64,000 bases of DNA from Bolinopsis microptera (GCF_026151205.1 NC_087080.1:12905337-12969336); one strand, 5' to 3'. Shown: positions 43,301-55,247, counted from the stretch's first letter. Numbers and translations are program-made. The notes: a model not told the origin generated them from the sequence alone.

Positions 43301-43977
43301 GCTATAGCACAGTACTCTAGCACTATAGCACAGTACTCTAGCACTATAGCACAGTACTATAGCACTATAGCACAGTACTCTAGCACTATAGCACAGTACT
43401 CTAGCACTATAGCACAGTACTCTAGCACTATAGCACAGTACTCTAGCACTATAGCACAGTACTCTAGCACTATAGCACAGTACTCTAGCACTATAGCACA
43501 GTACTCTAGCACTATAGCACAGTACTCTAGCACTATAGCACAGTACTCTAGCACTATAGCACAGTACTCTAGCACTATAGCACAGTACTCTAGCACTATA
43601 GCACAGTACTCTAGCACTATAGCACATCACTATAGCACTATAGCACAGTACTCTAGCACTATAGCACAGTACTCTAGCACTATAGCACAGTACTCTAGCA
43701 CTATAGCACAGTACTCTAGCACTATAGCACAGTACTCTAGCACTATAGCACAGTACTCTAGCACTATTATAGCACAGTACTCTAGCACTATAGCACAGTA
43801 CTCTAGCACTATAGCACAGTACTCTAGCACTATAGCACAGTACTCTAGCACTATAGCACAGTACTCTAGCACTATAGCACATCACTATAGCACTATAGCA
43901 CAGTATTCTAGCACTATAGCACAGTACTCTAGCACTATAGCACAGTACTCTAGCACTATAGCACATCACTATAGCAC
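43301..43977. repeat. 21-bp minisatellite, about 32 copies
   Basis: Unit AGCACTATAGCACAGTACTCT, nearly invariant, with a few marker variants (ATCACTATAGCAC at about 43625, 43883 and 43963; an ATT insertion near 43765). Being a multiple of three, it keeps all frames open on the minus strand, giving a 280-residue ARVLCYS repeat frame that is an artefact. Inverted short copies continue inside the element to the right. Confidence 0.95.
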
Positions 43978-45078
43978 AAATGAGCCGACGCGGACGGTCT
44001 CTGAAAGGGACTATTAACCGCATTTAAAGGCGTCTATAGTGCTATAGTACTGTGCTATAGTGCTAGAGTACTGTGCTATAGTGCTATAGTGCTAGAGTAC
44101 TGTGCTGGGGGTGATGCAACGTCAATTAATGTCAGTATTCCATAAAAACCCCAAACTGACATTGACATTAATTGACATTAATTGACATAAATTGACATTA
44201 ATTGACATTAATTGACATTAATTGACATTAATTGACATTAATTTGTCTTGAAATTTGAGATTATCATTATTTGATAAATATTCAAGATATTCACGTCTAT
44301 GTAAGTTAGACCGGTTTAAAAAAACAAAATGTCCTTGAATAATTATGAGTATGTTCTTATCTGTTGATCCTTAGGTTCAAAGACCACCAAAAAAAATTTC
44401 AGCTTCCAACTTTTCCATCTTCGGTCCCCACCGGCCACGCCCATATTTTATTGGTTTCTTATACAGGTAAAATATCTAGAATCGGCTTTTTTAGTATGAA
44501 GGAGTACTGTTAGCTGTTTAAGATTCGTTATTCAAATATAAATGTCATGAAGGCATTTCGTTTAATGTGGGTTTTAAGTTCTGATGATGTTGAGAACCAC
44601 GCCCTTGGATGGCCACGCCCATTTAAGAAAATTAAATTTCGGAAAACCGTATTATTTTAGTTTTATTGTTTAATGATCTTAATTTTTTCACATTTCACAT
44701 TTCCATATGTGATAGTAGTGAATAAATTGATAATATAAACGTTCTTAAGTGCTAAAAATATGGTAGAACTACATAATCTTTGGTCGAAAAATATCGTGTC
44801 AATTAATGTCAGTATTCCAAAATTTTGCAAAACTGACATTGACATTAATTGACATTAATTGACATTAATTGACATTAATTGACATTAATTGACATTAATT
44901 GGCATTAATTGACATTAATTGACATTAATTGACATTAATTGACGTTGCATCACCCCCAGCACAGTACTCTAGCACTATAGCACAGTACTCTAGCACTATA
45001 GCACAGTACTATAGCACTATAGACGCCTTTAAATGCGGTTAATAGTCCCTTTCAGAGACCGTCCGCGTCGGCTCATTT
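43978..45078. mobile_element. Element with ~155-bp inverted repeats and inner minisatellites
   Basis: The ends AAATGAGCCGACGCGGACGG (43978 on) and its reverse complement (to 45078) begin inverted repeats of about 155 bp that include 21-bp minisatellite units and then GGGGGTGATGCAACG. The core 44107-44957 starts and ends with GGGGGTGATGCAACG/CGTTGCATCACCCCC. It has two arrays of a 10-bp unit TTGACATTAA in the same direction, each preceded by a hairpin AATGTCAG...CTGACATT. A related element is at 53168-54750. No protein is encoded. Confidence 0.85.
44107..44957. mobile_element. Core minisatellite-bearing TIR element, family 1
   Basis: 851 bp. Left end: TIR, ACGTCAATTAATGTCAGTA, hairpin, about 8 units of TTGACATTAA. 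Middle: unique AT-rich sequence. Right end: the same hairpin module, about 11 units, TIR. The arrays are direct with respect to each other although the termini are inverted. No target duplication was seen at its borders. Confidence 0.82.
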
Positions 45079-45881
45079 GACTTCAGCGCTACATCTGCAT
45101 TATACCGCCCAAAAACTCTGGGCTGCATAATATTACACTGGTTTACACTGGCCGCTCTGTTACACTAGCCTAAATGTTAGACAGATTGACCTGTAATTTC
45201 ATGAACATTTATCCTTGAAACTCTGACACATCTTAATGGCTCGCTAATAGATCTTCGTATGTTACATTGCTGCTATATGACCGGTTTTTCTTGACCAGAC
45301 AAATTGGTCGTTTAAATATCACAAAGTTGTAGATTAATAAAATGTCCTGTGGCAGACCACGAGTGAGCTAACGTAGTGTACTTGCTGATTAAATTCTTGT
45401 GAAGTCCACCAGCTTGACTTACATTATAATTTACCATATGGTGGAATATTTAGACAATGAAATGGTGTTCGTGTGATTGGCAGACTTCAAACAATATTTG
45501 ATTAAAAGATTGGTTTGTTTGAACTTTTTAATGTCTAGTGGGAGTCGTGTACTTATTGCTGTTTTTGATTCCTAAGTAGTAAATTGCAAAGACTTCAAGT
45601 TTTCAGAAAGTTAAAAAGTAACGAGTAACTTGAGTAGGTTTTTTGAAAATTTTGTTTCAAGTTCATAATATTATGATGAAACGATAAAGAAGTACATAGT
45701 TACATTTAACAATTTAACAAATCAAATTCACATTTCACTTCAATTATATCAACGTTCCTGAACAACTTCTAATTACGTAAACTGTGGCGTGAAGAAATAT
45801 GCAATCAGTCACAATTAGGTGAGGTGTCTGGGAAGTATGAGCAAGTTTGTAACTGTATATAACAATCTAACAAGTAACATT
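45079..45881. other. Downstream flank of creatine kinase, no gene seen
   Basis: Should contain the creatine kinase 3' UTR on the minus strand. No coding frame. Confidence 0.4.
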
Positions 45882-47045
45882 CTAGAACATATTGTGTTTC
45901 TTCTGCAACACCAAGTCCTCCAAGAAGAGTCTGTTAACTCCATCTATCATACATTGTACAAGTTCAACCTCGCTGTATCCTAGCCTGTGCTTGTTGGAGA
46001 TATCGTAGGTAATCCCCGTTTGTCCACCGCTCTCTCCGCGGGTACCTCTGGGTTGCAGGTTCAGCTGCTCACACCGTGCCTCCAACTTACCTGGGCCCTC
46101 TTTCGTCCAGCCTGGTAAGTCCACGTGCACAGATGCGCGCATGCCTGTACCAAGATTTGTGGGACAAGAATGCATGTAGCCATATTTGGGGTCGATCAGA
46201 AATTCCTTGCCCGATGCATCTTTTACAGACTTGCCGACAGCTTCGATTCCGCTAGCAAGTCTGGAGAATACCTCTTTAACATCGCCTCCCTTCTGCATTG
46301 AGATGATTCTTGTCTGGTCCTCCTCGTTTACCCACACCAGGAAAGTCTTGTCCTTGTTATGATAGATACCCCGACCCTCCGGCCAGTCCCTCTCCATCCC
46401 CGCTGCTATCAGGTTCCTATCTCCTGAAACAAACAGGAAGTGGTCATCCACCAGCTGCTGTCTCACTGCCTCGTCCATACCTAGCAAAGGGAAGTAGTTA
46501 CCACTCAGTTCTCCGTCAAGTGCCTCCAGTGCGTTCTTCAGCAGTCCCTCTAGCTCCAACCTCTGTTCTCTGGTGATCCCGGGAGACAGACCAAACCCGT
46601 TGAAAGAGCGTCCTACCCTGATTCTAGTGGAGTGAACTGGAGCGGCTGGGTTGATGGTGCCTCTGATCTTTGACACGTCCATGTCGGAGGTATGAGTAGC
46701 ATCAGGTCCGATACCGTGGTATTCCTGGATCAGGGGGTCGAACACCAGAGCAAAGTCCTTGTAGGAGTCAGCATCTCCCGCGTAGATCCCGCAATGCTGG
46801 TTATCAAACTGAACCGCGCACGCGATGGCCTGATCAAGAGTGAACCCTGAGGTTTCTGTCTTGATGTTACTGAGCTTGTTCCATTTGTCCAGAGTCACAT
46901 GTTTAGCTACGAGAGAGTGTTTAGATTTGATGTCAGGGAAGGGTTTGACTGGGGGACTGGTGTCTCTGCCCACCAAGTAGACTAGTCCTAGTGTTCCTGC
47001 TGCTGCTGCTGTACCGTACACTACCTTGCTGTACTTGCCAAACAT
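45882..47045 (-). CDS. Mitochondrial-type creatine kinase
   Basis: A 387-residue complete phosphagen kinase in one exon. Residues 1-40 are hydrophobic/basic (GTAAAAGTLGLVYLVGR), a plausible mitochondrial targeting segment. N-terminal domain: GFTLDQAIA, CGIYAGDADSY. Catalytic domain: VHSTRIRVGRSFNGFGLSP (ATP-binding arginines), GNYFPLLGM, DDHFLFVSGDRN, RDWPEGRGIYHNKDKTFLVW, NEED at 240-243, and the reactive Cys294 in SCPTNLGTGMR. RGTRGE and YDISNKHRLGYSEVELVQ close the fold. It transfers phosphate between ATP and creatine in the intermembrane space. HTSDMDVSKIRG resembles creatine rather than arginine kinases, though arginine kinase cannot be excluded by eye. The gene lies antisense within peroxiredoxin intron 5. 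Confidence 0.93.
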   Translation of the reverse strand: MFGKYSKVVYGTAAAAGTLGLVYLVGRDTSPPVKPFPDIKSKHSLVAKHVTLDKWNKLSNIKTETSGFTLDQAIACAVQFDNQHCGIYAGDADSYKDFALVFDPLIQEYHGIGPDATHTSDMDVSKIRGTINPAAPVHSTRIRVGRSFNGFGLSPGITREQRLELEGLLKNALEALDGELSGNYFPLLGMDEAVRQQLVDDHFLFVSGDRNLIAAGMERDWPEGRGIYHNKDKTFLVWVNEEDQTRIISMQKGGDVKEVFSRLASGIEAVGKSVKDASGKEFLIDPKYGYMHSCPTNLGTGMRASVHVDLPGWTKEGPGKLEARCEQLNLQPRGTRGESGGQTGITYDISNKHRLGYSEVELVQCMIDGVNRLFLEDLVLQKKHNMF

Positions 47046-47226
47046 CCTGTGCAGTGCAGCTTGTTAGTTATTTTAGTTATTTATGAGTTAGCTTGTTCTT
47101 TAGTTAGTTACATGTTACATTTTATTGATTATATTTTTTACTGATAACATGTTATTGATTATATGTTATTGATGGATTTGACTAATTTCTTCTGTTCTTT
47201 TTACTGGAAAACTTGTTGTATTGTCA

Positions 47227-47985
47227 AGGCACAACATATAACTAAACCGTGCTACATTAATTGCAAAACAGACACTGCACTGTACAATGTATATATACAC
47301 ACTGTGTACAGTTACATGTTCTCACATCACACTCGGGTATATGTGCACATTTTCACTGAAACTCACCCTCCCATACAAGTGTTAGTTTTATGTTTTTTGC
47401 AGAAAGTATCGCTGTAATGGCCTCTGTATAGTCTCCTATAATATGTACCCTATCCTTATTATACAATTGTTATATTACAACTGTTATATAACTGCAGTTT
47501 AATTTAATCTCAATTGGTTTACAAGTGTAACATTTTGATACAATTAGGACTTCATACGCAAATGAGTTCCCATAAACTTCCACTGGCAAAGTATTTCATG
47601 GTGTGACCGGTGTGACCGCTTAATTCTTATTTGTTGGTAATCTTTTTTTAATTTAATTAATTGGGCACTGATACAAATTAATCCAACTGCCTCGCGGAAT
47701 GGTCATAAAATCGTAAAGTACAGTCATAATATGTACAGTATTTTTACCTTTAACTGCCAACTTATCTCCTATAATATGATATAATAACAGATCTCAGTTA
47801 AAGTTTTGAAAAAAACATGAGGTTAAATAATTATTTAACTTTGTCCCACCATTTCAACAGAACAGGCTATACTAACACTATCGAAAATACAAAAACTGAA
47901 CTGAAGAAAAGAACAACTCACCATTAGAAATAACATCTCTTGTATCTATAACAGTGCTTATCAATTGTGCTTGTTAATGATGTTT
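47227..47985. repeat. Inverted duplication, copy 1 (creatine kinase upstream region)
   Basis: This 759-bp segment upstream of the creatine kinase start matches, in reverse, the segment 57036-61533. Shared words include GGCACAACATATAACTAAAC, CTCACATCACACTCGGGTAT and ACAGAACAGGCTATACTAAC. Copy 1 lacks the LINE, the GC-rich array and the TIR element found in copy 2, and so represents the older state for those sites. Confidence 0.88.
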
Positions 47986-50149
47986 TAAAAATCTAGCAAT
48001 CGGCACTAGTATTTTGTTCGTGCACTAGCTTCGCCGTGCTTAACAACGACCACTCCACGAAAATTCCAGAATAATCAAAATTACTTTGATTGTACAGCCA
48101 TCCTGTCAGAACAAGTAAAGTTTAAATCTGAAATCATTCAATTATTACTGATTAATTATGATTGAATTTTCTGAAATTTCTTACCATGGTGGAGGGAGTT
48201 CATAAATCAGTCAACTAAATTCACACCTTCTGAGCTTCTCCCTGATGATAATATATAAGGAAGCACTCACTGAGCCCTGCTCTCACTCTGTCTACTGTCA
48301 GTTATCTTTAATTATTCAATTATATCATTAATTAATTAATTAATTGTCACTAATTAATTATTCAATTATCACTAATTAATCATGTAAAATAGTGGAGCAC
48401 AGACCGGCTGTATGGCTGATAATTGTTTCCTTACGCTAATTATTTGCTGTTCATTTCTCTCGTTTGCATATTTTGAAGTCATCAACTTGGTTACTTGTTC
48501 CTTAGTCTTAAGTTATATATACTAGCAGAAACCCGTCTAACCCTAAAGTGGTGTCAAGATAAAATAATATTTATTTATGTTGTGATTTTACACCATTTGG
48601 AGGTCCAAATTTCCAAACTTTAAACCTAAAGTTCTTATTCCTTGGCCAATTTTGTATTTCTTCATACTGGTCAAAAGGCAATAAAAACATTCAACCCAAC
48701 CAAAAAAGTTTCGATGGTATATCTCTCACGGTTTTCGCGAAAAGTTGTGTTAAAGTTGATGTCGTGGTGTCAGTAAAATGGTAACAGATTATATACATAT
48801 ATAATACAGTCCCATAACTCTTACCGTTTTCTTGATTAAACCGCACACAAACACACATTCTGGGATTATTAGTATTGACAATGGAACCCTCTTATAGAGC
48901 CTAGAGGGTTCCTTGTTTCGCAACTTATATTACCATCACACTTATTAGTCAGTTCATTAAAATTTGGATCATGATCCAATTAATTCGCTGGAAGTTAAAT
49001 TCAACATTACTCTACTATCAAATTTCACATTGCCCAACTACTCAAAGTGATGCATCACATGGAATTCAAGTTCGGCACATTTGCAAACAGCCCACGAATT
49101 TAATTTTTCACATTAATCAGTTACGATTATTACAGAGCAGAGACGAATAACCATTAATTGTAAACGTATACCTGTTAATTGTGTTCGTTAGACACATAAA
49201 ATATATTTGTTCATAATTTATGTAATTATGTCTCAAATATTTATGTGTCCATTGTCTCATTCCAAGATAAGGGCATTAGTACCCTAACTACCTTTTTACT
49301 ATTACCGTGTTAGATAATAACCCCCTCTGATTGGACAGCCGTGAAATGCTGTGTCCTGATTGGTTGAACCAGTCTTTTATTGTCCTCCTTTGTGTGTAGT
49401 TTAGCGTGTTGAAGTCCCTATGAATGGTGGTGTTAAATGAGAAAAGTTTTGTTAAAATGAGAAAAAGTTAAATACTAATATACATACGGCCGGGACTTCA
49501 CTATCGCAATTGAATTGCAAAAGCATAAACAGTGCAAAAGTTAAAGCTTGTTCAGTCGAAACCGACCGCATTAGAGTAAATTCAATTATGAGCGCCCATC
49601 ACGTAATACGCATCAAATATATAGTAATACTTAATAGGCTCCACTGCCAAATTACCTAATTATGTACAAAGCAGTAATTAGGGGAGCTGTAAATGGGGAG
49701 AATGTGTGAGAGAGGGACAAAAAGTGAGTCACTTTAATATCACATTTGCAGTACAAAACCATCAATTAAACCACTTACCACCGGCCGATTTCAAAAACCT
49801 TAATCATTTGGCTTTTTCGGCACTATATCGAAAAAACCAGCCCCATAACTCTTACCGTTTTCTTGATTAAGCCGTTCGGAAATTACCCACAGACAGACAG
49901 AAAAACACATGTACACAGATTTACTGGGATTATTAGTTTTGATAGTATAGTAGTAGAGGGCGGGGTAAAAGCTACCCTTTCTATTCTAGTGACTGATATC
50001 CGGGTTGTACCTAAGAGTGTGACATTCCTTTTGGTTCTGTAGATTATGATGGTAAATTTAATCTTGGATATCAAGCCATTATTGAGCAATCATTATGCCG
50101 TTGCGTTGGGCGGTTTTGTGTCTGCTGTTACTACATGTTTGATACAAGA
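47986..50149. other. Intron 5 spacer with two copies of a 36-bp repeat motif
   Basis: Contains CCCATAACTCTTACCGTTTT and following CTTGATTAA at 48812-48842 and 49841-49871. Each is followed by CACA/ACAGACAG-rich sequence and GGGATTATTAGT, so these are two members of a dispersed repeat. Also an (ATTA)n stretch near 48328-48345. No gene. Confidence 0.65.
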
Positions 50150-50560
50150 TAAGCGCCGCTCTAGGATGCTAGGCGGTTCTTTTGTAGCTTAAGTAATTAC
50201 AGGAATTACAGAAAATTATAAGATAAAGCCCTAGAAACCATTAACGAAAATTCTCCCACCACTTTGACTTGGCCGATTAAGACAAAATTGGGTTTTAGCC
50301 TACAGTTGCTTAAAATGCATACAAGTCGCAAACAAGGAAGATAAACGCAACCTTAGGACGCTAGGAGGAGGATTAAGACTCCTCGAATTTATATTAGTCC
50401 AATTTTGTGTTTTAGCTAAAGAAATTACAGGAAATACAGAAAATTAAAAAGTAAAGCCGTAGAAACCAAAAATAGAAACTTTTCTCAGCATTTTGACTTG
50501 GCCGATTAAGACAAATCGGGTCGTAGCCTACATATATGTATTAAAAATTAATAGAAAGCG
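50150..50560 (+). repeat. Diverged tandem duplication, ~228-bp unit
   Basis: TTACAGGAATTACAGAAAATT at 50197 recurs as TTACAGGAAATACAGAAAAT at 50425. CTTGACTTGGCCGATTAAGA-like words (TTTGACTTGGCCGATTAAGA) appear in both halves, as does a GGANGCTAGGNGG motif (50162, 50355). Non-coding. Confidence 0.75.
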
Positions 50561-51976
50561 TGAACCTTATTCGCTGAACAAGGAAGTTTCAAGTTTCCCT
50601 AAGAATTCTTGTAAAAACTTGTGCCACCCCCTCCCCCTCTCTGGTTCACTGTATATTATAACTAGTCAGAGTATGTAGGAATATAGGGCTGCTGGAATGT
50701 GGAGTGTAAGCTGTGCTAACCCCCTGTTACCCCCACTGACAAACATGCTTCATCAAAGTCACATACCGCAAACACACATGTTTCATTAATCATACACAAA
50801 GGTATAATATCTTAACATAGCTGTGTGGCAGCTTTACATCTAGCAATGTGATATGGCTGATAATGTAGAAATTACTGATAAATGATAATCTCCTGCTGCA
50901 TATCAGTATTTTTCTTATTTAGAATTTATCGTTTCAAGATTTATATTCTTCACATTATTGTGTAATGCAACAGTAGTTTTATAGTTACTACTTTTATTTT
51001 TGCACATCCGTAATGTTAAACACACGCTTGTTAAACTGATAACTAACTTGTAACTGTTAGTATAGAGCGAGAAAATTAAAGGAAAAATTAAAATACAAGA
51101 AATAAAGCGTAATATTTATAATACTAGTGTTTTTGAAACTATAAAAAATATAAAATATTACCTTCTTATATTGCTTCATTCACGTTAGTTGTTTAATGTT
51201 CACTAAAGGTCACTGTTAAGAATATATAATATTATACAGTACAGGAAAGCTTTCAAGCTTCACTTCTTAACTGTTGACAAGATATGGTTTGTTTTATAAG
51301 ATCATACGTCTCTTTTTTATTATAAACTCAATTTTCCGATAATATAATTATTGTTCCTACTTTTTTTATAATATAATATTATAATACTAAAACGGAAGTC
51401 ACATACTAAGTCCCATACTAACGTGTGACTTTAGCTTGTACCCTGGAACTCTGATATAATGTATTTTTAAACCGACAGTGTACGTTGTTAGAGATAAGCT
51501 GAGTATTCAGGGAATCTAAACCTCAGACATTATGTAAATAATATGTAACCTAGCACCTCACACACACTACACAAGCCTGTAGATATATCCCCGAAATATG
51601 TAGAAGTTACAGTTATTGGAATTCGGAAGGGATAATATATGGAGGGTAGCCAAATAAGAGGTTGTGAAGTCATATCATAACAATGAGCTACTGCTCACAA
51701 TCACAATACTCTGTCCCATTATTGTTCATCTCGTACGGTTACACTGAACTAGGTTACGGTAACAGCGTAATAATAGGGCGCTATTCCTTGAGATTACAAT
51801 TCTTTTAGATTTCCTAACACTGGATTTTTAGAATTCCTACGCGTACGATAGCAACCAAATAGTCCTGATCATGTCACGTTTTTCTGCAGTATCAAATTCG
51901 AATTTCTGAGTAATCCCAATAGTTACCAGAATTTCAGTTAATGATTCGAGGAATTCTAAACATGTTATTTTTGCAG
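50561..51976 (+). other. Peroxiredoxin intron 5, last part
   Basis: Non-coding AT-rich sequence leading to the exon 6 acceptor ATTTTTGCAG. The 80-codon minus-strand frame at 51837-52079 is a shadow of exon 6. Confidence 0.55.
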
Positions 51977-52053
51977 GCTGGAATCCAGGAAGTGACACAA
52001 TCAAACCCGACGTACAGGGATCCAAAGAATACTTCGAAAGCAGCGAAAAGTAA
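51977..52053 (+). CDS. Peroxiredoxin exon 6 (C-terminal exon)
   Basis: After the acceptor TTTTTGCAG it reads GWNPGSDTIKPDVQGSKEYF then ESSEK and TAA. Phase matches exon 5 (GCA G / GC TGG). This is the conserved C-terminal tail of PRDX1/2 with the YF motif. It lies 13.2 kb from exon 5, so it is easily missed or assigned to no gene. Confidence 0.95.
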
Positions 52054-53167
52054 TGAACTTTACAGTTTACACCCACCATTGATGACTGGACAATGTTGAT
52101 AAAATCATTATATATACTTAACCAAATCGTTAAATTAACTAGCTCCTAATTGTTGTTAATGTTTTAGGAGTTTCTTGTTGTTTAGGAATAGCAGTTTCCA
52201 TATATCCACGTGACCACCAACGAAAACACTAAACAGTAAACAGTGACCAACGTCCTTGTTAATTTATTGCTAGATGTCATGAAGTTGAATCTTGTAGAAT
52301 TTCGTTACATATTATTTTGTTGATATTTTATGTAATGAACTGTTTTACTTGTTGGAAACGTCAGCGTTTGTCTCCTCGGTCGCTCGAAAATGTGAAAAGT
52401 CTGGGCTAATCCAATCATACATTGTATTGTAAATGGCTTCTAAACGAGTGAAACACATTACAAACGATTTAAAATTCTTTTCATAAGGCAATTCGAAGAA
52501 TCTTTCGATCGACCGATTGCGGTAGCATTAGGGATAATCATTCACATTTTACGTAAGTCAAGCTAGGGGGTCTGGAAAAGATTACGTTGGTGTAATTTCT
52601 ACACGCCAGCTATGTTTAACGTGGTTTACAGAGAGGGATCTAAAGTAGGCTAACTTAATATGTGAACGATCCTTTTTAATCCTGTACCTGGCAACACGGT
52701 ACAGGATTATTTTAAAATGACACCGATACATTCAGTAAATTGAAACAAATTCCCCTATCCAGAAAACAGGTCAGCAAAGGTTACCCTCCTGCTAAAAGAA
52801 ACAGAATGGAATGAAGATCGCGGAAACTTGACGACTGTATCGAACATTTCAGAATTTTTTCACGTATATTAATTTATTATTTTTGTTTAAATTTGAAGTA
52901 TGATTATTCCAATCTAAAATGTTCAGTACTGGACGTTATTTTTAATCAAATTAATTTTTTCTTTATATTAATTTTTAGTTTATCACAAAAATTATAACTT
53001 ATAATTAAATATATTTTAATATCAACAGCATTTCAGCAATCCAGTTATTTTAACTGCTCATCATTAGAAAAAGATTTCCTGGATTCAAGTCGTACGTGAT
53101 GGAATTTGTAGAATGTAGGCGCTGGTTTTTCCTCTGGGAGCCTGCTGCCTGGTCACATACATATATA
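52054..53167. other. Downstream of peroxiredoxin, no gene seen
   Basis: Holds the peroxiredoxin 3' UTR. A short palindromic AATCCTGTACC...GGTACAGGATT pair lies at 52678-52710. No other feature recognised. Confidence 0.45.
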
Positions 53168-54750
53168 GGGGGGGGGATGCAACGACCATTAATGTCAGTA
53201 GATCGAATTTTGTCAAAACTGACATTGTCATTAATGGTCATTAATGGTCATTAATGGTCATTAATGGTCATTAATGGTCATTAATGGTCAGTAATGGTCA
53301 TTAATGGTCATTAAATAATTGAAATTCTGAACTATCTTGGAAAATGTCCAAGAAATTTACAATTATGATCACTTTGTATCACTTCTATAAAGTTTCTCAC
53401 AGCCCCCTACATCGATTGCCAGAGTCTCGTTTGAGAAAACGAATTAATATTCGCCTAATAGAGGCTCGGACCTCGGTTTCGGAATGAGTGCCAAGCACCA
53501 TTCTGTTATACGTTGATATAAGAACGGGCGGGGGGATCATACACTTAGTACCGGACATGACGTTGGTGGGTGGGTCATTTTTTCTCCCAAAAACACAGTT
53601 AGTACATGGTACTAACTGGTGGGTCTACTGCCCATTTTCCAGAAAAACAGTTAGTACATGGTACTAACTGGTGGGTCTACTGCCCATTTTCCAGAAAAAC
53701 AGTTAGTACATGGTACTAAGGGGTTCATTTTTTGGGTGTCCAACCCCAAAAAAAACCATTTTACCTCAAATTTCAATTTTGGGAATGGGTTTTGAGTTTT
53801 TTTTGGGTTTTTTGTAAATTTTTTGTGTAACTTTTTATCTAATTCGACTACATTGAAAACAAAACCCCTACTAAATAGTGGGTATAATTTTCCCATTTCC
53901 AATGTTTAATGAGCTGTTTAAAGCAATTTATGGGTGGGTATCTTATTCTATATACCAAAAAACAGTTAGTACCACGATTTTTCGACAGTTAGTACCGCAA
54001 AATGCGGCAAAAGTGGTGGGTGTCTTACGTATTATCCAAAAAAACAGTTAGTACCGCAAAGGGGGTGGGTGGGTCTAGTGAAAAATATCCAAAACTACAC
54101 TTAGTCGACGTGATGTCCGGCACTTGGTACCTGATCCCCCCCCCCCCCCCCCCCCCCCCGGAACGGGAACGAAGTATTTAATTTTAATACCCGTGTTATT
54201 ATTATTTTATTATTGATTGTTATTTTACTATTGATACGATCTGATACTCCTAAATTGCCCTTTGAATTATTATTATTGATAACTATAAGTCACCAACTGT
54301 TATCTGGTTTAAATCCCGTGGCCGCAAAATTTGTTCTTCATTACATTCGAACTTAATAAATGTAATCCCTAACTCACTCTGGAATCCACTCAAGTGATAT
54401 TCTGGAAGGTCTGCCTAACCACGGAAGATTCTATTCTAAGTTTTCTCTTTCGAATCTCTAATTGTAAATGTAAAATAATAACATATACTTGTAGTCAGTT
54501 AACTTAAGGTAGGGTCTAAGTGATGCAGGCGTCCGTCCTTTTCGCTCTAAGAAGTGCCGGAAAAAACATGACCATTAATGTCAGTAGATGAAATTTTGAC
54601 AAAACTGACATTGTCATTAATGGTCATTAATGGTCATTAATGGTCATTAATGGTCATTAATGGTCATTAATGGTCATTAATGGTCATTAATGGTCATTAA
54701 TGGTCATTAATGGTCATTAATGGTCATTAATGGTCGTTGCATACCCCCCC
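53168..54750. mobile_element. Minisatellite-bearing TIR element, family 2
   Basis: Same layout as 44107-44957. Terminal GGGGGGGATGCAACGACC and CGTTGCATACCCCCCC. Then a hairpin module AATGTCAGTAGAT...AACTGACATT at each end and direct arrays of the 10-bp unit TGGTCATTAA (about 8 copies left, about 14 right). Flanks are ATATATA on both sides. The middle contains a separate nested element (53529-54160) plus non-coding sequence. Confidence 0.85.
53529..54160. mobile_element. Nested TIR element with 7-bp target duplication
   Basis: 632 bp, termini CGGGGGGATCA and TGATCC(C)nG, flanked by GAACGGG on both sides (53522-53528, 54161-54167). Subterminal inverted repeats carry TTAGTACCGGACATGACGT-like sequence. 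Inside, a 59-bp unit (ACAGTTAGTACATGGTACTA onward) is repeated two and a half times at 53595-53722, with palindromic AGTACATGGTACT words. A run of about 24 C closes the right end. Confidence 0.85.
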
Positions 54751-55247
54751 ATATATATAATATATAATAATATAGGAGATAATTCAGTTATTTTTAAATG
54801 GAATTATTGATACGAAAATTAGTGTTTAGACTGGTGACTGCATACTGCATAGTGCATACCTACCCGTGCAATCCGTGAAATCTCCGGCGTGACCCTGGAT
54901 GCTAGAAGTTAGTCTTCCAGAGAACTTTCGCGAAGAACCTGAAAATGAATCTGATTGGAGCACGCGAAAAGAATCATGCAGATACCATGCCGCCAAAATA
55001 ACGTGGGAAGTTAATTCGCGCGCAGCGCACATGCTTTTCAGCTGCGCTTGTGGCTTGGAGATTGGAGATGCCGCTGCCCCACGCATTCTGAACGGTTAAT
55101 TGTGGGATCTTTTGATACGTACCGACCCATTACATTATCGATTGAAAAGGATGATGATTAATCACTCTACACTCGACTGTCACGTGACTTTTTCAACCCG
55201 TTCTCTAGCTGGTCCTGAACGACTATTCGACCAACCATAACCCTAAT
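54751..55247. other. Spacer, no gene seen
   Basis: Opposite-strand frames of 66 and 86 codons overlap at 54826-55099 and mirror each other without recognisable domains; neither is convincing. Somewhat richer in GC than the surroundings. Confidence 0.4.

Noticed and set aside
43181-44023. 280-residue repeated protein (ARVLCYS units)
   Set aside because: Produced solely by a 21-bp minisatellite that stays open in more than one frame; no start context, splice sites or conserved flank.
54826-55099. Overlapping 86- and 66-codon frames on opposite strands
   Set aside because: They mirror each other, have no recognisable domain, and show no splice or start evidence.
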